This document shows, piece after piece, positions 31,527 to 42,892 of a stretch of 64,000 nt of DNA. Position numbers and translations under genes: made by a program. Source of the DNA: Cladosporium sp. IMV 00045. Its lineage: Eukaryota > Ascomycota > Dothideomycetes > Cladosporiales > Cladosporiaceae. The notes below the pieces were generated by a model. It did no database searches and was not told where the DNA came from. It saw only the letters and a list, made by a program, of their open reading frames with translations. Position 1 is the first letter of the stretch. Each line of letters begins with the position of its first letter. The DNA lies in the NCBI GenBank assembly GCA_001931905.2, contig MSJI02000834.1:41804-105803 (forward strand). Direction: 5' to 3'.

Positions 31527-32504
31527 ATGGCGCGCCCAACCTATACTCCCTCCCAAATAACCGCCATATACGACCGCATCTCCCTCCCTCCCCAGCACCG
31601 CCACTTACCGGGCAACAATACCAACACCCTCACCCATTCTTTGGAAACCGGCCTCCCCCTCCTCACCGCCCTCCAAAAACACCACATAACCAGCATCCCC
31701 TTCGAAAACCTCGCCCTGCACTACTCCCCCACCAAAACCATCCACCCAGACCCCACCCTCCTCTTCGACAAAATCATCACCCAATCCGCCGGCCGCGGCG
31801 GCTACTGCATGGAAAACAACCTGTTCTTCGCCACATTGTTACGCTCTCTCGGATTCCAGGTAATGAGCACCGGCGCGCGAGTCAATGCCGCAACACCTGC
31901 AGATGCCGAGAAAGGCGTGACGCAGAAGTTCACCGGCTGGAGCCACATGATTAACATCGTCACATTCGAGTGTGGGAGGCGGTTCATGGTCGACGTGGGC
32001 TTTGGGGCGGGACAGGCGACGCATCCCGTCGAGCTCGTGGATTGCGTGGCGAGTTTGAACATCGCGCCGACGCAAAGCGTGAGAGTGCGGTGGGGGGGTT
32101 TGGAGGAGTACGAGAACCCTGACTCGAAGCTGTGGGTTTTCGAGAAGCAAGATGAGCCTGAAGGGAGGTGGAGTGCGAATTACTGTTTTCCGGATTGTTT
32201 GGAGTTCCTGCCGCAGGATTTTGAGGTGGCGAATCATTTCACTTCGACGGCGAGGACGAGTTTTTTCACGTATAAGATTATGGTGGTGAAGTTTTTGATG
32301 GACGAGGGGGCTAGTGGGGAGGTTGTCGGGACGGTGGTTATGGTGGGGAATAAGGCGCATAGGAGGGTGAAGGGGGTGAAGGAGGAGTTGGGGACTTTTG
32401 AGACGGAGGAAGAGAGGGTGGAGGCTTTGGACAAGTGGTTTGGGATTAGGTTGGATGAGGTGCAGAGGGGGGCGATTGGGGGGATGGTTAGTGCTCTTGG
32501 CTGA
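31527..32504 (+). CDS. arylamine N-acetyltransferase
   Basis: Single exon, 325 aa. The catalytic triad is visible: Cys94 in AGRGGYCMENN, His140 in GWSHMINIV and Asp156 in FMVDVGFG. The enzyme transfers acetyl or another acyl group from acyl-CoA to arylamines. In fungi, NAT enzymes detoxify plant benzoxazinone-derived aminophenols and anilines, and some prefer malonyl-CoA. Length is slightly above that of bacterial enzymes (about 280 aa) and normal for fungi. Third-position bases change from C-rich to G-rich within the gene near 32000, as also in palC and the UCH gene. The start ATG sits in a clear CCAACAATGG context. Confidence 0.92.
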   Translation: MARPTYTPSQITAIYDRISLPPQHRHLPGNNTNTLTHSLETGLPLLTALQKHHITSIPFENLALHYSPTKTIHPDPTLLFDKIITQSAGRGGYCMENNLFFATLLRSLGFQVMSTGARVNAATPADAEKGVTQKFTGWSHMINIVTFECGRRFMVDVGFGAGQATHPVELVDCVASLNIAPTQSVRVRWGGLEEYENPDSKLWVFEKQDEPEGRWSANYCFPDCLEFLPQDFEVANHFTSTARTSFFTYKIMVVKFLMDEGASGEVVGTVVMVGNKAHRRVKGVKEELGTFETEEERVEALDKWFGIRLDEVQRGAIGGMVSALG

Positions 32505-33032
32505 GGGTGGGAGGTGGGTGGGTTTGTATGCCTAGGTCGATAAAGGGATGTTGACTTGTATATATGGGTGATGGGGAGTTAGACGGAGAGAGGCAACTAC
32601 TTTTTGCATGGTCTCTGGGCTAGATGTATTTGTAGCAGTCTGATACGTCTTCAACAGCAAAGAGGGTTGACCACCTGGGCTGTGGCCATGGTCTGGAGAG
32701 CACCCTTCCAGACATGGCTCGATGACTGGACAGATCACTCACAGGAATTTTCAAGACGATGTGATGTGTAAATCTGTTACGAGTACACGAATTACGAAAA
32801 TACTAAAGCAGCATCAAACCCCCATGATGCGCAGTTCATCATCAAGAAACTCCAAAAGCAGCACGAAAAGGTATCTAAAGCAGGACAAGAGGGACTCTCG
32901 TCCTTTGCAGTCGCGTCTGTATATAACGCGTGTTGGTGTACGGAGAATGAGACGGGCGAGTGGAGCGAATACCACCGCGCGTCTGCATCGAGTCAAAGGG
33001 GCAAAAACCACGGTCTGTGGCCTCTGACTTCT
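32505..33032. other. intergenic region between convergent NAT and PEX11 genes
   Basis: About 530 bp holding the two 3' ends. Short frames only, none convincing. Confidence 0.35.
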
Positions 33033-33876
33033 CTAAGCAGTCTTCTGCCACGCGCCGTAGAGGCCGATCAAGCTGCTGAGGGTGCCGGCAAGACCGACAA
33101 TGCCGTCGTCGAGGTTGAGGAGACCGAGACCGCTGCTGGGAACGGTGATATCGCACAGGTCGGAGATGAGCTGGAGCTGAGCAGCGCTTCTGTCCCTGTT
33201 TCGCGTGTGTCAGTATTCCTTTCCATGAGCTGTAAATTGGCACTCCCAGTACATACTTGGCCAGCTTCTTCACCTCCACAGCCTTCTCGGCATCCGCGCT
33301 ATCCTCCTGCTTCTTCGCAGCCACGCGCAGGTTGTACAGCGCGTACACGCCCGCAACAACATTGCAAGTCAAGCCAACCAGCCAAGCGCGGTAAGCCTCC
33401 TTCTGCAGACGCGCAGCGCCCGCAAACTTGCGAATGCCCGCGACGTCCGGGTATGTGAGGTTGTCAAGGAGCATGTAGAAAGCGTAGCCCAGCTGGCGAC
33501 CGACGGCCAGGTACTTGACGAGGGGGTCGGCGGTCTTCGCGTCGGACGCGACGGCGGCGAGCTTGAAGTGCTCGATGAACTTTGTCAGGCGCATGGCCTT
33601 GCGCACGCTGCCGAAGTTTTTCTTGAGCCCATTGAAGACTTCGACGGTCTGTTGGCTGTGGTTCGTGCGGAGGAGGTACCAGGCCAGGAAGCGCGAGAAA
33701 TATTGGATCGTGCGGAGGGTCTTGTCGCGGCCGACTGGTGAGAGAGAGAGGGATGTCAGACTTGTGTGCAGGAAGGAGGATTACCGTGGGTATATTGGGG
33801 TTCACTTACGAGTCGTGGCTACGAACTTTTGGTAGTGGGCGACTGCCGGGTGGTATACGAGGGCGTCGGCGACCAT
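33033..33876 (-). CDS. PEX11: peroxisomal membrane protein PEX11
   Basis: Three exons: 33876-33810, 33734-33257 and 33195-33033. Introns of 75 and 61 nt give 235 aa. Joins produce KFVATTLGRDKTLRTIQYF and EVKKLAKDRSAAQLQLISDL, both in keeping with the PEX11 family. The N-terminal amphipathic region remodels the peroxisomal membrane. The C-terminus GLAGTLSSLIGLYGAW is the expected final membrane segment. PEX11 drives elongation and division of peroxisomes. The long frame running past the second donor site to 32875 is intron read-through and is not used. A second PEX11-like gene lies at 56784-57780. Confidence 0.9.
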
Positions 33877-34604
33877 GATGAATGTGATTTGGAGGGTTTG
33901 CTGGTGGGAACAAGAAGTGTAGGTGGTAAGAGAGAAGTAATGGGTGGAGAAGGATCAAGCCAGATGGATGCTTGGCTGATGTTTGTGAATAGAAGAAGAT
34001 AAAGGTATGGAGAAGATGAAGATGGGGATACAACCGAGACGTGAGATGTCGCAACGGTCACAATCGCCGACGAGTACTGTATTCGGCCGAGGGGAATGAG
34101 AACAGGGAGCAGTAGGGAAAGGCTAGCGACTAGGAGCAAGTGACTACTGCTGAAAGGGATCAGCTGGGCAGCCCCCACCACTAAATAATCGATTGGGGCG
34201 ACCGCGAAGTGACTTATCACACGTGCCAGACCGAGCAGCAAGGAGAGCAAGTACAGAGAGAGAGACCCTCTTTTTACGCTCGCCATACCAGACTCTAGAG
34301 ACGCAAGAGGAGACGGGTCCGAGATAACCGAGGCTCTCGTGGCCATCTCTTCGTTTTCTCCCGTTCGAATCGATAAATGCCCGTCCGTTCGGAACGTCAG
34401 ATCGGCAGCGGCACGTCACAAACTCAAACTGCCTCGCCTGTTTGCGCATTTGCTTGCATGTGCTCGACGGCTTGCACACCTCACTTACCACCAACCTTCG
34501 CTTGTCCATACACCTCCTAATTTCCCTTTCCTACCTCGGCTTCGCTCGGCCCATTTTAGCATTGCTTCCACGAGCAATGCGCCAGAGCTTTACCTAAATC
34601 GAAA

Positions 34605-35701
34605 ATGTCCAAAGCCGAAGCAAAATCAAAAGACGTCCAGCATGGCCCAATCTCGTATCCATTGTGGTTCGGCGGCAGTGCTAGCTGCTTTGCCGCCTGC
34701 ACCACACATCCTCTCGATCTGAGTAAGTCGCATGCAATTGGGAAGTGTTGTGAGGATGTAGCTAATTTTGTTAACAGTCAAGGTATACACATTCGTCGAA
34801 CAATTCCCTCGCTCTCCCGCACAGCCGCTTACAATGTCAAGGTCAGACTGCAAACGCAACCCCATGATGGAGCGCGCAAGAACATGATGCAGATGGTCGC
34901 CCATGTCGTCAAAGGAGATGGTTTCACAGGTTTATATCGCGGAGTAAGACACCTCACCAATTTCTCGAGAGAGCGTTAATCCCTCCCACGAAAAGTTCAT
35001 CCAATGCTGACTACACCTCACAGCTCTCTGCGTCCCTCCTCCGCCAGATCACATACAGCACCACCCGTTTCGGCGTCTACGAGGAACTCAAGGAAACCTT
35101 CACAACCGCAAAGTCGCAACCCTCATTACCGGCATTGATCGCCATGGCCTCCACCTCCGGTTTCCTGGGCGGCATCGCAGGCAACCCCGCCGACATCCTC
35201 AACGTCCGCATGCAAAACGACGCCTCCCTCCCGCCCGAGCAGCGCAGAAACTACAAGCACGCCGTCGACGGTCTCGCGCGCATGGTCAAAGACGAAGGCG
35301 TGCGCAGCCTCTTCCGCGGCGTGTGGCCCAACAGCATCCGCGCCGTTCTCATGACCGCCTCGCAACTGGCCAGCTATGACGTTTTCAAGAAAGAACTCCT
35401 GCAACGCACCAACCTCGGCGACAACCTGACCACCCACTTCACCGCGTCCATCATGGCTGGCTTCGTCGCCACCACCGTCTGCTCCCCCGTCGATGTCATC
35501 AAGACTCGCGTCATGAGCGCCCACACGCAGGAGAGCATCGTTGCGCTCGTCACTCAAATCACCGCCAAGGAAGGTCTGGGCTGGGTCTTCAAGGGCTGGG
35601 TTCCCAGTTTCATCCGTCTGGGCCCGCACACGGTCGCGACGTTCATGTTCCTCGAGCAGCATAAGAAGCTTTACCGCAAGTTCAAGGGGTATGAAGATTA
35701 G
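34605..35701 (+). CDS. mitochondrial dicarboxylate-type carrier (SLC25, DIC1-like)
   Basis: Best model is four exons: 34605-34722, a 5-nt microexon 34778-34782, 34842-34943 and 35024-35701. Introns of 55, 59 and 80 nt give 300 aa, the usual carrier length. Three repeats are seen, with signature starts THPLDLIKVRLQ, GNPADILNVRMQ and CSPVDVIKTRVM, each followed by the matching glycine-rich motif. The set matches fungal dicarboxylate (malate/succinate-phosphate) carriers. Without the microexon the first signature would read PLDLTA and lose its conserved Lys. The carrier sits in the inner mitochondrial membrane. Carrier class is firm; substrate is by resemblance. Confidence 0.88.
34778..34782 (+). 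other. inferred 5-nt microexon in the carrier gene
   Basis: TCAAG is flanked by an acceptor (TTAACAG) and a donor (GTATAC). Joined to the A at 34722 and GTC at 34842 it supplies Ile-Lys of the first PxDxxK carrier motif in the right phase. Confidence 0.7.
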
Positions 35702-36247
35702 GTGAGGACTGAGGTTAGGTGAAGTGCATTGGCTTGGGTTGAGCTCTTTTTTTCTTTTTCTTATCATTCGAGCATGGCCATGTGGCTATTTGCCAGCATC
35801 CGAAGGCGTTTTCTCCTTTTTTTGTTTCTTTTTTTCTTACTCAGCACCGAATTGGGATAGAGGGTCAAGAGACGGCGAATTAACGCCAATCACGCGCAAG
35901 CGCATTCATAGTGTAGTCTAGGCACATATGCATACGAATTCAACATTGGAAGTTCTGCATGTACTGTATATAACTTGAATAAGATGCGACTGTTCTTCGC
36001 CTTTCACATGTGTGCAGATCACATGCTCTTGCAGAGATCTGCGCCGGAGCCGGGGAGCTTTTTTCTTAATTCCGTCTCCCGACCGTTTGGAGACGGTTGC
36101 GTGCCGACGTCATTCGGCAGAGACAGCTCTCAGCTGCCGTGAGAGCTGCCCCTCCATCTGGTGTCGTGAGGCGACTGTTGACAACGCAGGTACATGCACC
36201 AATAAACCCTTCAACACCAAAACACCAACCAAAAAACAACACCAACA

Positions 36248-37109
36248 ATGTCCTCAACCGCCCCAAATGAAGCCTCAACAGGCATCCCCCCGTCAGAAAA
36301 GAAACACTTCGTCCCTCTCGGTACGTCCACCCGCCCACCATCTCACCACCCCCAACCAAACAACAAACCTAACCCACCCCCTCCCAGAAAACAACCCCCA
36401 AGTAATGACCACCCTGGTGCAAACGCTCGGCCTCTCTCCCTCCCTCGCCTTCCATGACGTCTTCAGCATCGACGACCCGGACCTCCTCTCCTTCGTGCCC
36501 CGCCCCGCCCACGCCCTCCTGCTCGTCTTCCCCGTCTCGAAATCCTACGAGTCCTCCCGCGCGCAGGAAGACGCTGACAGACATGACTGCTTCGCTTTGA
36601 ACACCAACGAGTCTTCCACAGCCGATGACAATGTCATATGGTACAAGCAAACAATCGGCAACGCCTGCGGCCTCATCGGCCTACTGCACAGCGTGAGCAA
36701 CGGCGCTGCGAGATCGCAGATTCTGCCCGGCTCGGATCTGGACAGTTTCGTGCGCGATGCCTCTTCCCTCCCGCCCCGCGAGCGCGCAGCGCTCATCGAA
36801 TCCTCGTCCGCGCTGGAACAGGCGCACGCCACTGCGGCTGCGGGAGGCGACACAGCGGCGCCGGAGGCGGGGGAGGATGTCGATTTGCATTATGTCGCTT
36901 TTGTTAAGAGTGAGGACTCGGGGGAGCTTTGGGAGTTGGATGGGAGGCGGAAGGGGCCTATTAGGAGGGGGAAGTTGGGGTGGGAGGAGGATGTGTTGTC
37001 TGAGAGGGCTTTGGAGTGGGGGATGAGGAGGTTTATCAAGAGGGAGGAGGAGAGTGGGGAGGGGGAGGTGAGGTTTGGGTTGGTGGTGCTTGCTGAGGCG
37101 TTGGATTGA
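36248..37109 (+). CDS. ubiquitin C-terminal hydrolase (UCH, peptidase C12; Yuh1-like)
   Basis: Exons 36248-36320 and 36388-37109 with a 67-nt intron give 264 aa. The catalytic residues of family C12 are visible: Cys118 in QTIGNACGLIGLLHS, His192 in DLHYVAFV and Asp209 in WELDGRRKGP. The join gives PLENNPQVM, the usual N-terminal substrate-contacting segment. Small UCH enzymes remove short peptides and adducts from ubiquitin and, in yeast, process the Nedd8 homologue. A CSN subunit gene is present in the same window at 62-63.5 kb, but no link is implied by distance. Wobble bases switch from C to G in the last third. Confidence 0.92.
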
Positions 37110-40100
37110 TTGTGAGTTGATTGAGGGATGGGTTGGCGGTGGGGGAGACTGAGACGGTTGGGTCTGGTTATGAGATGAATGCATTTGTGACGAACGAATG
37201 AAGATTGAGCATCATCAAGACATGGATGGAAATAAAAGGATACATTTCTCACTTCACAACTCTACTATTGCAACATCCAGTCGGATGAATCTCGCCGCTC
37301 TCACTGGCGTTGTGGTTGATCAGGTATCAACTTGAATGACAACACCCAGTGTCCACCAAGATCCACGAGATCCCTAAACCGAGTCCTCGGCATTCGAAAC
37401 ATCATGCACCAAAAAGGTGTAATTAGCCTTACATTGCATTCGAAGCACTTCAACACCAGGACTCGCTTTACCGAACTCTCCTTCGGCATCGTGAAACTCT
37501 CCAATTAACACTAGAGCAATCGAAAACCCTCTTGTTCAAACTCTTTATTCACCTCATCATGCACAATAACAAAGCCCCAAACAGCAGCCGCCGAGCGCGA
37601 CGGAGTCTGTGGAGTCAATTTGTCCCAAGATCTGGCAGAAGCGTTCGCTGCACTCTCCGTAGGTGTTGTATCGCTGGGATAGATCAGGAATAGTCCTGGA
37701 GGAATTGAGTTCGACTACTCCAAATGCCGGCAGAAGCACTGGAGGCCTAATAACGGTGCGAAGCCATGCGGAGTTCCCGGCGGGACTTCATGCTTTTACT
37801 TGCAGCGAAGGTCGACATTTGGTCGTTGTGGTGCACTAGATGCTCGTATTGGTGCTCTTTACGAGACCAGAATGTATAGGTAGAACGGCTTGGTTTATGC
37901 GTTGAGTGAGCCGTCTCGTATCTGATCGCATCGGTGGGTTCGTGTGTGCATTGGCGTCTTCTCGTTCGACGAAACACATGTACTGCTTGTTGCGTTTCCA
38001 CAATGGATGATGCTCTCATTGATGCTCTTTAAGAGACTGGATAATGTGTAAGTATATCAGACGGCAGGGCTTGGTTTATGGATTGAGTGATGCGTCTCTT
38101 ATCTGATCGGTCGGTGGATTTGTGCGTGCTTTGGCATCTTCGCGTTCATTGAAATACTGCCTGTTGCGTTTCCACGATGGATGACGGTGTCGGTTTATTG
38201 CCTCTGCGTGCGATTGCAGCTTAATTCTCACCGCTCGATGCCAAAATCTCTCAAATCCAATTTAGACAGGCTCATACTCTTACGCAACGCTTTGTACACT
38301 CCATTTCTCTTGGGCGCCTTGCTGGGGCGGACATCGAGTATGATTCAGATGAGCAAGAGATCCAATTCTTTCACTTGTCTACCGATTGCCTCGCGTTCGC
38401 GTTCACTATGTCACCAGCGGCTTAGGTCCACGAAGGAATCTGGACTGAGAGGACGTGTATGACGGCTCTTGAGTTTGGTGCAATGATGATACACCAAGCT
38501 TTCTCATTCTGGTGTGCTTTTCGTTTCGAATATGCGGTCGTGAATGAACCTTAATGCGATTGAGTATGAGCCTTTGTTCCAGACGCTGTTTGGCACCGTG
38601 ACAGCACTGAACATGTCAGGAATACTGGCGGGCGGGCGAGTGCGTGGCTGAGGATCAGTGTCGACGAGGTATTGGGTATTTGGGCTGCTGCGATCAGCGA
38701 GGAAAGCCTGGAAGGCGGTGCTAGGTGAGTTGACGGAAGTCGCGGTACGAAGGGGGTTTGTGTTACGTTAACGACAACTTAGGGCTGGACGCAGGTGGTG
38801 TGAAATGGTTTCCTGAGGGACGCTGTGCAGAGATGCTCTGTCTTCGAAGGTAACGTTAACAAACCCTTATGGATTAATGGGAGAAGATCCATCTCTTGCT
38901 AAGAAGACCATCTTCTACCCAAGCCTCTGAGGCCTCATGTCGAATCTCGATTCTGGCGGTTTTTTCGATGGTGCAGCGGCCTCTCCCGCCATTCGATCCT
39001 CGATTCGATACTTTTTTGTCGTTGGGTCGAAAGTTGTTTGGGATGATCCAATGAGATTCAAGTATTGATCATCGTATCACACGACGGACATGACTTTGAC
39101 CCACTCTAGTCCCTGTTAGAGGTATTCCAACCGCGATACGTTCCGCCTCCTCGCATACGTTAATATGAACGATTGCAAAATCGCAAGTCGCATCCAACGA
39201 TCATGTCATATTCCAGACTTCGCAAAACGCTTGTCTTGCTGTAGGGTTCGAGACCTCTTCGACGCCTTACTGGCTGTGATCGACCCTCGATCCAGGCGTA
39301 TAAAGTAAGTTCAGTCCGCCTCCTGTGTGATTGCCTCCGTAGGGTCGCTGAAGCCAATTTACTGTTGTTCAGCTGAGTGGAGTTATGCACAATTAGCTTT
39401 CGATGGCCGTTTCCGCGAAATTACTTATACCATGCTGCACAAATACGGCTTGTGGACAATCAGCAGAATTAGACAACGAGACCACGGTGCCAGCACTTGG
39501 AGTGCCGTTGGAATGCCGTCAAATAACGGGCGTTTTGCCGGGCCCATTCTTGGGTGGGTCCGCAGCGTTTGCAACATTCGCAGAGCAGCCACTTATGCGG
39601 TCAGCTCGTCCCCTTGTAGCTGCTGAACCTCTCATAGATTGATGGTAGGATTTGCCCGAGTAGTGCCAAGTACCCTCAGACGCAAGGCGATGGTGGCGCT
39701 CAACAGAAGCGGTTCGACTTTCTCGATCCAATCCCAAAACCTGATCTTGAGAGTAGTTCCCCAAATCGAACACATTGCCGCGCTGAGCGCGGGTGTGCAA
39801 ACTTGATTCAAAAATCCCCGGAGGTGTATTCCGTGTCTCGCGATGCCGCGTTGTCTTTATGAACGAGCTGAGTCATGTTACCGGCATCGTTCGTCTCCCC
39901 GTCTCGTGTGTGAAATGGTGTGAAGATCCCGGCTATGGTGCATATCCAAGTCGAACTTTCTTTCTGATCGAACGGCGTCAAGCGTCAGGGGTCCGTCTGT
40001 GAAGAAAAGTGACTTCAAGATCTTGCCCTTGCCTCCAGAAAAAGCTGTGGACAAGATTAATGGTTGGTCGCTCGAGTCAAACGTCAGTCGGCAATGGCCC

Positions 40101-40650
40101 AAACGGCATTCCTGCTAGTTACCGTCTCCACTTCTAGTACCTTATCTTCTCGCGCAATTCCTTTCGAAACCCAACTCCTCGCATGCAACATCCCTTCCGG
40201 CTGGCAACCAGCATACACGCCTCTGCGCCCTTGGCAAGGATTCGCAGCCTGGCATGGTCAAGCCCTGCGTGGCCCTTTGATAGGGTTGAACGACTCCCTG
40301 ACACGACATCTTAAGCAAGCCTGATACGCATTTAACAAGCCGGCAATCGATAGGTCTCATTTATTTTTCTCGCCATGTGCCCTCTCCGTCTTTCAGACTT
40401 CCCCGCACCGTCGATGATGCTGCTACTTATGCAAGACCAGACTTGACTCGGCTCCTGTGTTCGTCGTTGAGACTTCTGGAACCTGTCACCGATCCTGCCT
40501 TGCTTTCAGCGCCACACACATTCTTCGGTCAGCTCGACTGCGCGCGAGTCGGCCTTACCATCTGAATCTCAATCTCTATCCTTCCAACACCACAACTTCC
40601 ATCGCCTCCCATCACTCCACTTCACACCTCCACAAGGCAAGTCTGAAGAC
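37110..40650. other. 3.5-kb gene-free region
   Basis: The longest stretch here without a gene I can support. Open frames are under 140 codons and show no domains. It contains the tandem duplication at about 37853-38187. Small frames at 39327-39642 and 40094-40324 have no homology I recognise. It may hold non-coding transcripts, decayed mobile DNA or a gene broken up by introns that I cannot rebuild. Confidence 0.5.
37853..38187. repeat. diverged tandem duplication, period about 181 bp
   Basis: Two successive units share blocks in the same order: GCTCTTTA.GAGAC, GGCTTGGTTTATG, TTGAGTGA..CGTCTC, TATCTGATCG, GGTGG.TT.GTG.GTG, TTGGC.TCTTC.CGTTC, and TGTTGCGTTTCCAC.ATGGATGA. GGCTTGG starts at 37887 in the first unit and 38068 in the second. 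Units differ by point changes and a few indels, so the duplication is not recent. Confidence 0.8.
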
Positions 40651-41271
40651 ATGCCAAGATCCACAGCATCGGGAGCGACGATCTTCGACACGCTGCAAGA
40701 GCGCAGTGCAATCGTCGACGTCCCTCCAAACTCAATGCGCATCCTCAGACCCGACGACAGAGCGCCAGCGATCGGCGCGCGCGACTTCGACGGCGGTGGC
40801 GCGTGTCTCCTGCTGCTCGGCACCACCGCCAAGTCGTCAGCCATTGCCGTGGCCCACATTGCTGCCGGCTCTCACCTCGGCACTGCCTCCGAGAACTCTA
40901 TCGAGGCGGAATCGGAGCGCGGCGAGTCACCCGCGTCCCCGGCGGAGGTGCATTATATGGAAATGGTCAGGAGGACCGTCGGCGGGTTTTTGAAGGAGCC
41001 CGATCTCTTTCAGATGCCGCTTGCTTGGGCGATTTTTCCGCCTCATGAGGATGTGGTGATGCTCAGGCGGTTGCAGCAGAGGATGCAGACCGTTTTTCGG
41101 CATTTGAACGTGGAGTTGAAGGTGCTGTCTTGTGAGAAACGATCTGATGTGGTTGCGGTACGGCATGGTAGTGAGGCGACGGAGGTGTACATTGGAGATA
41201 AGCTGGTACATCCTCGAGTGCATTCTGGATCTTTGGCGCTGGTGCTGGACGGGTTGGGTGTACGGCAATGA
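40651..41271 (+). CDS. hypothetical protein, unrecognised
   Basis: 206 aa, single exon, ATG at 40651. There is no signal peptide or membrane segment. The first half is beta-rich with GGGACLLLLGTTAKSSAIAVAHIAAG. The second half has HYMEMVRRTVGGFL and a helix LRRLQQRMQTVFRHLNVELKVL, then DVVAVRHGSEATEVYIGDKLV. Codon use and composition are like neighbouring real genes, which supports coding. The small-residue strand followed by a ...AHI... turn faintly recalls CheD-type deamidase folds, but I see no conserved Cys-His pair and do not assign it. Function unknown. Confidence 0.6.
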   Translation: MPRSTASGATIFDTLQERSAIVDVPPNSMRILRPDDRAPAIGARDFDGGGACLLLLGTTAKSSAIAVAHIAAGSHLGTASENSIEAESERGESPASPAEVHYMEMVRRTVGGFLKEPDLFQMPLAWAIFPPHEDVVMLRRLQQRMQTVFRHLNVELKVLSCEKRSDVVAVRHGSEATEVYIGDKLVHPRVHSGSLALVLDGLGVRQ

Positions 41272-41657
41272 CATCTTTTTCGGCACAAACACAACGAAGG
41301 CGATAAGCTCGAATGGAGAGATGGATGTAATAAGGGAGGCGGTAATTTTCGGAAATGGCTACATTGGCATTCGAGGACGGTCTTCTAGACGAGACATTTT
41401 CTGATGTCTAGGGACAAGGTGGTATACACAAAACCCGCCTCGAATGCTAGTCAGAAGGTCAGAAGGCATTATGTCACGAATACATTGAGTTGAGCATCAC
41501 GATCACGACAATGAGCGAAAAATTTGAACTCGGTTGGACGAGGTCTTGTCACGAATGAAACGCTAAACTTTCATACTCCGGTCCATATTCACTTTTCATC
41601 AAAAAAGCCAAGAGACATCTCACCTCTTTTCGCAATCTCCAAAATCATGACCAACAC

Positions 41658-42892
41658 CTATTTCCACTCAACACCCCACGTCAGCTTTCCTCTACGGAAA
41701 GGTACAACCTCAATACCCGACTCAGGCGAAGTCAAAAGGTCCTGCACAACACTACCCTCAGTCGGCTTGCGCAGCACGATCGTCTCCTTATGAGAGTCCT
41801 CAAGCTGGTAGAAAGACCTGCCAAAGTCGCTGAGGAAGTTCTGCAACTTCTCCTTCGTCACGTCTTCTTCGTGGAGCACTTCCTTCTCGACGCCCATCTG
41901 CAGCGCGTCCAGCACGAAGCCGACTGCGTGCGGTTGCGTGAACACGCCAGCGGCCACTTTGTCGCCGCGCTTGGAAATTGCTGGGTGAGGCGCGGAGTCC
42001 GTGCCGAGGAAGAATTTGGGGTTGCCGCTCACGGCGGTTCTCAGGAGGGCGCGGCGGTCGGAGGGCAGTTTGGCCACGGGCTTGCAGAAGCAGTGGGGGT
42101 CGCCGGCCCAGTCGTCCACGGTCAGGCAGAGGTGGTGCGCGGTCAGGGTGGCGGCGACGGAGGGACCGCAGGATTTCACGGTCTCGATGGCCGCTTCGGT
42201 CGTACAGTGCTCGAGAATGATGCGCAGCTTGGGGAAGCGCCTGTGCAGTTCCAGAAGGGTGGGGAGGAAGGTCTCCTCGGCGTTTAAGACGGTCACGTCC
42301 GAGTTTGCGGTGGGAGGGGCTTCGCCGTGAAGGTTGAGGACCATGTTCTGGCGCTCCATTTCCTCGAAGACCGGGTAGAAGGCCTCGTAGGAGACGACGC
42401 CGGCGGATGAGTTGGTGGTCACACCGGCTGGGTAGGACTTGATGCCGGTCACGCCGGCTTTCTTTGCCTCGATGACGATCTCCGGGGTGATGTGAGGGTG
42501 GAGGTAGAGAGACATGAGGAAAGTGACATTCGGCTCGAGTTCTTGCAGACGCTTCTTGTAGTCAAGGGCATGCTGAGGTGTGGTGATTGGCGGGACCAGG
42601 TTGGGCTGGTAGTAGCGGTGTTAGTTAGCTAGAGGCGAGAGCAACAGTATCTCATGTCTGCAACTTCCATACCATGACAAAGACGGTGTTGACGCCACCC
42701 TTGCGAATGGTCGGTCTGCCATCACCGGTCAGCGTATATGCACAGTATTGAGCACATCGAGTCAAGATTTCCATACACGACAAGTTCAGTCATCGGACCA
42801 TCACGCAGGTGAACGTGCATGTCCGCCGCAGCGGGCAGCTCAACGCCATCGAGTTTAGAGAGGGCCATCTTGTTTTCCTTTGACAAGTCCAT
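41658..42892 (-). CDS. URA4: dihydroorotase (pyrimidine biosynthesis)
   Basis: Three exons: 42892-42777, 42715-42673 and 42605-41658. Introns of 61 and 67 nt give 368 aa, very close to yeast Ura4 (364). Metal-binding motifs are present: DMHVHLRDG (His26, His28), GVTGIKSYPAG (Lys that is carboxylated), ILEHCTTEAA and THHLCLT (His ligands), and FLGTDSAPH (catalytic Asp). The splice joins give ELVVPTIRKGG and VFVMPNLVPP, both family-typical. The enzyme closes N-carbamoyl-aspartate to dihydroorotate in the cytosol, step three of UMP synthesis. It is a monofunctional type II-like enzyme, separate from the CAD-like carbamoyl-phosphate synthase/ATCase. It is convergent with the unknown gene at 40.7 kb. 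Confidence 0.94.

Noticed and set aside
35126..35767. Minus-strand frame of 213 codons
   Set aside because: Complement of the mitochondrial carrier exon 4; no independent domain.
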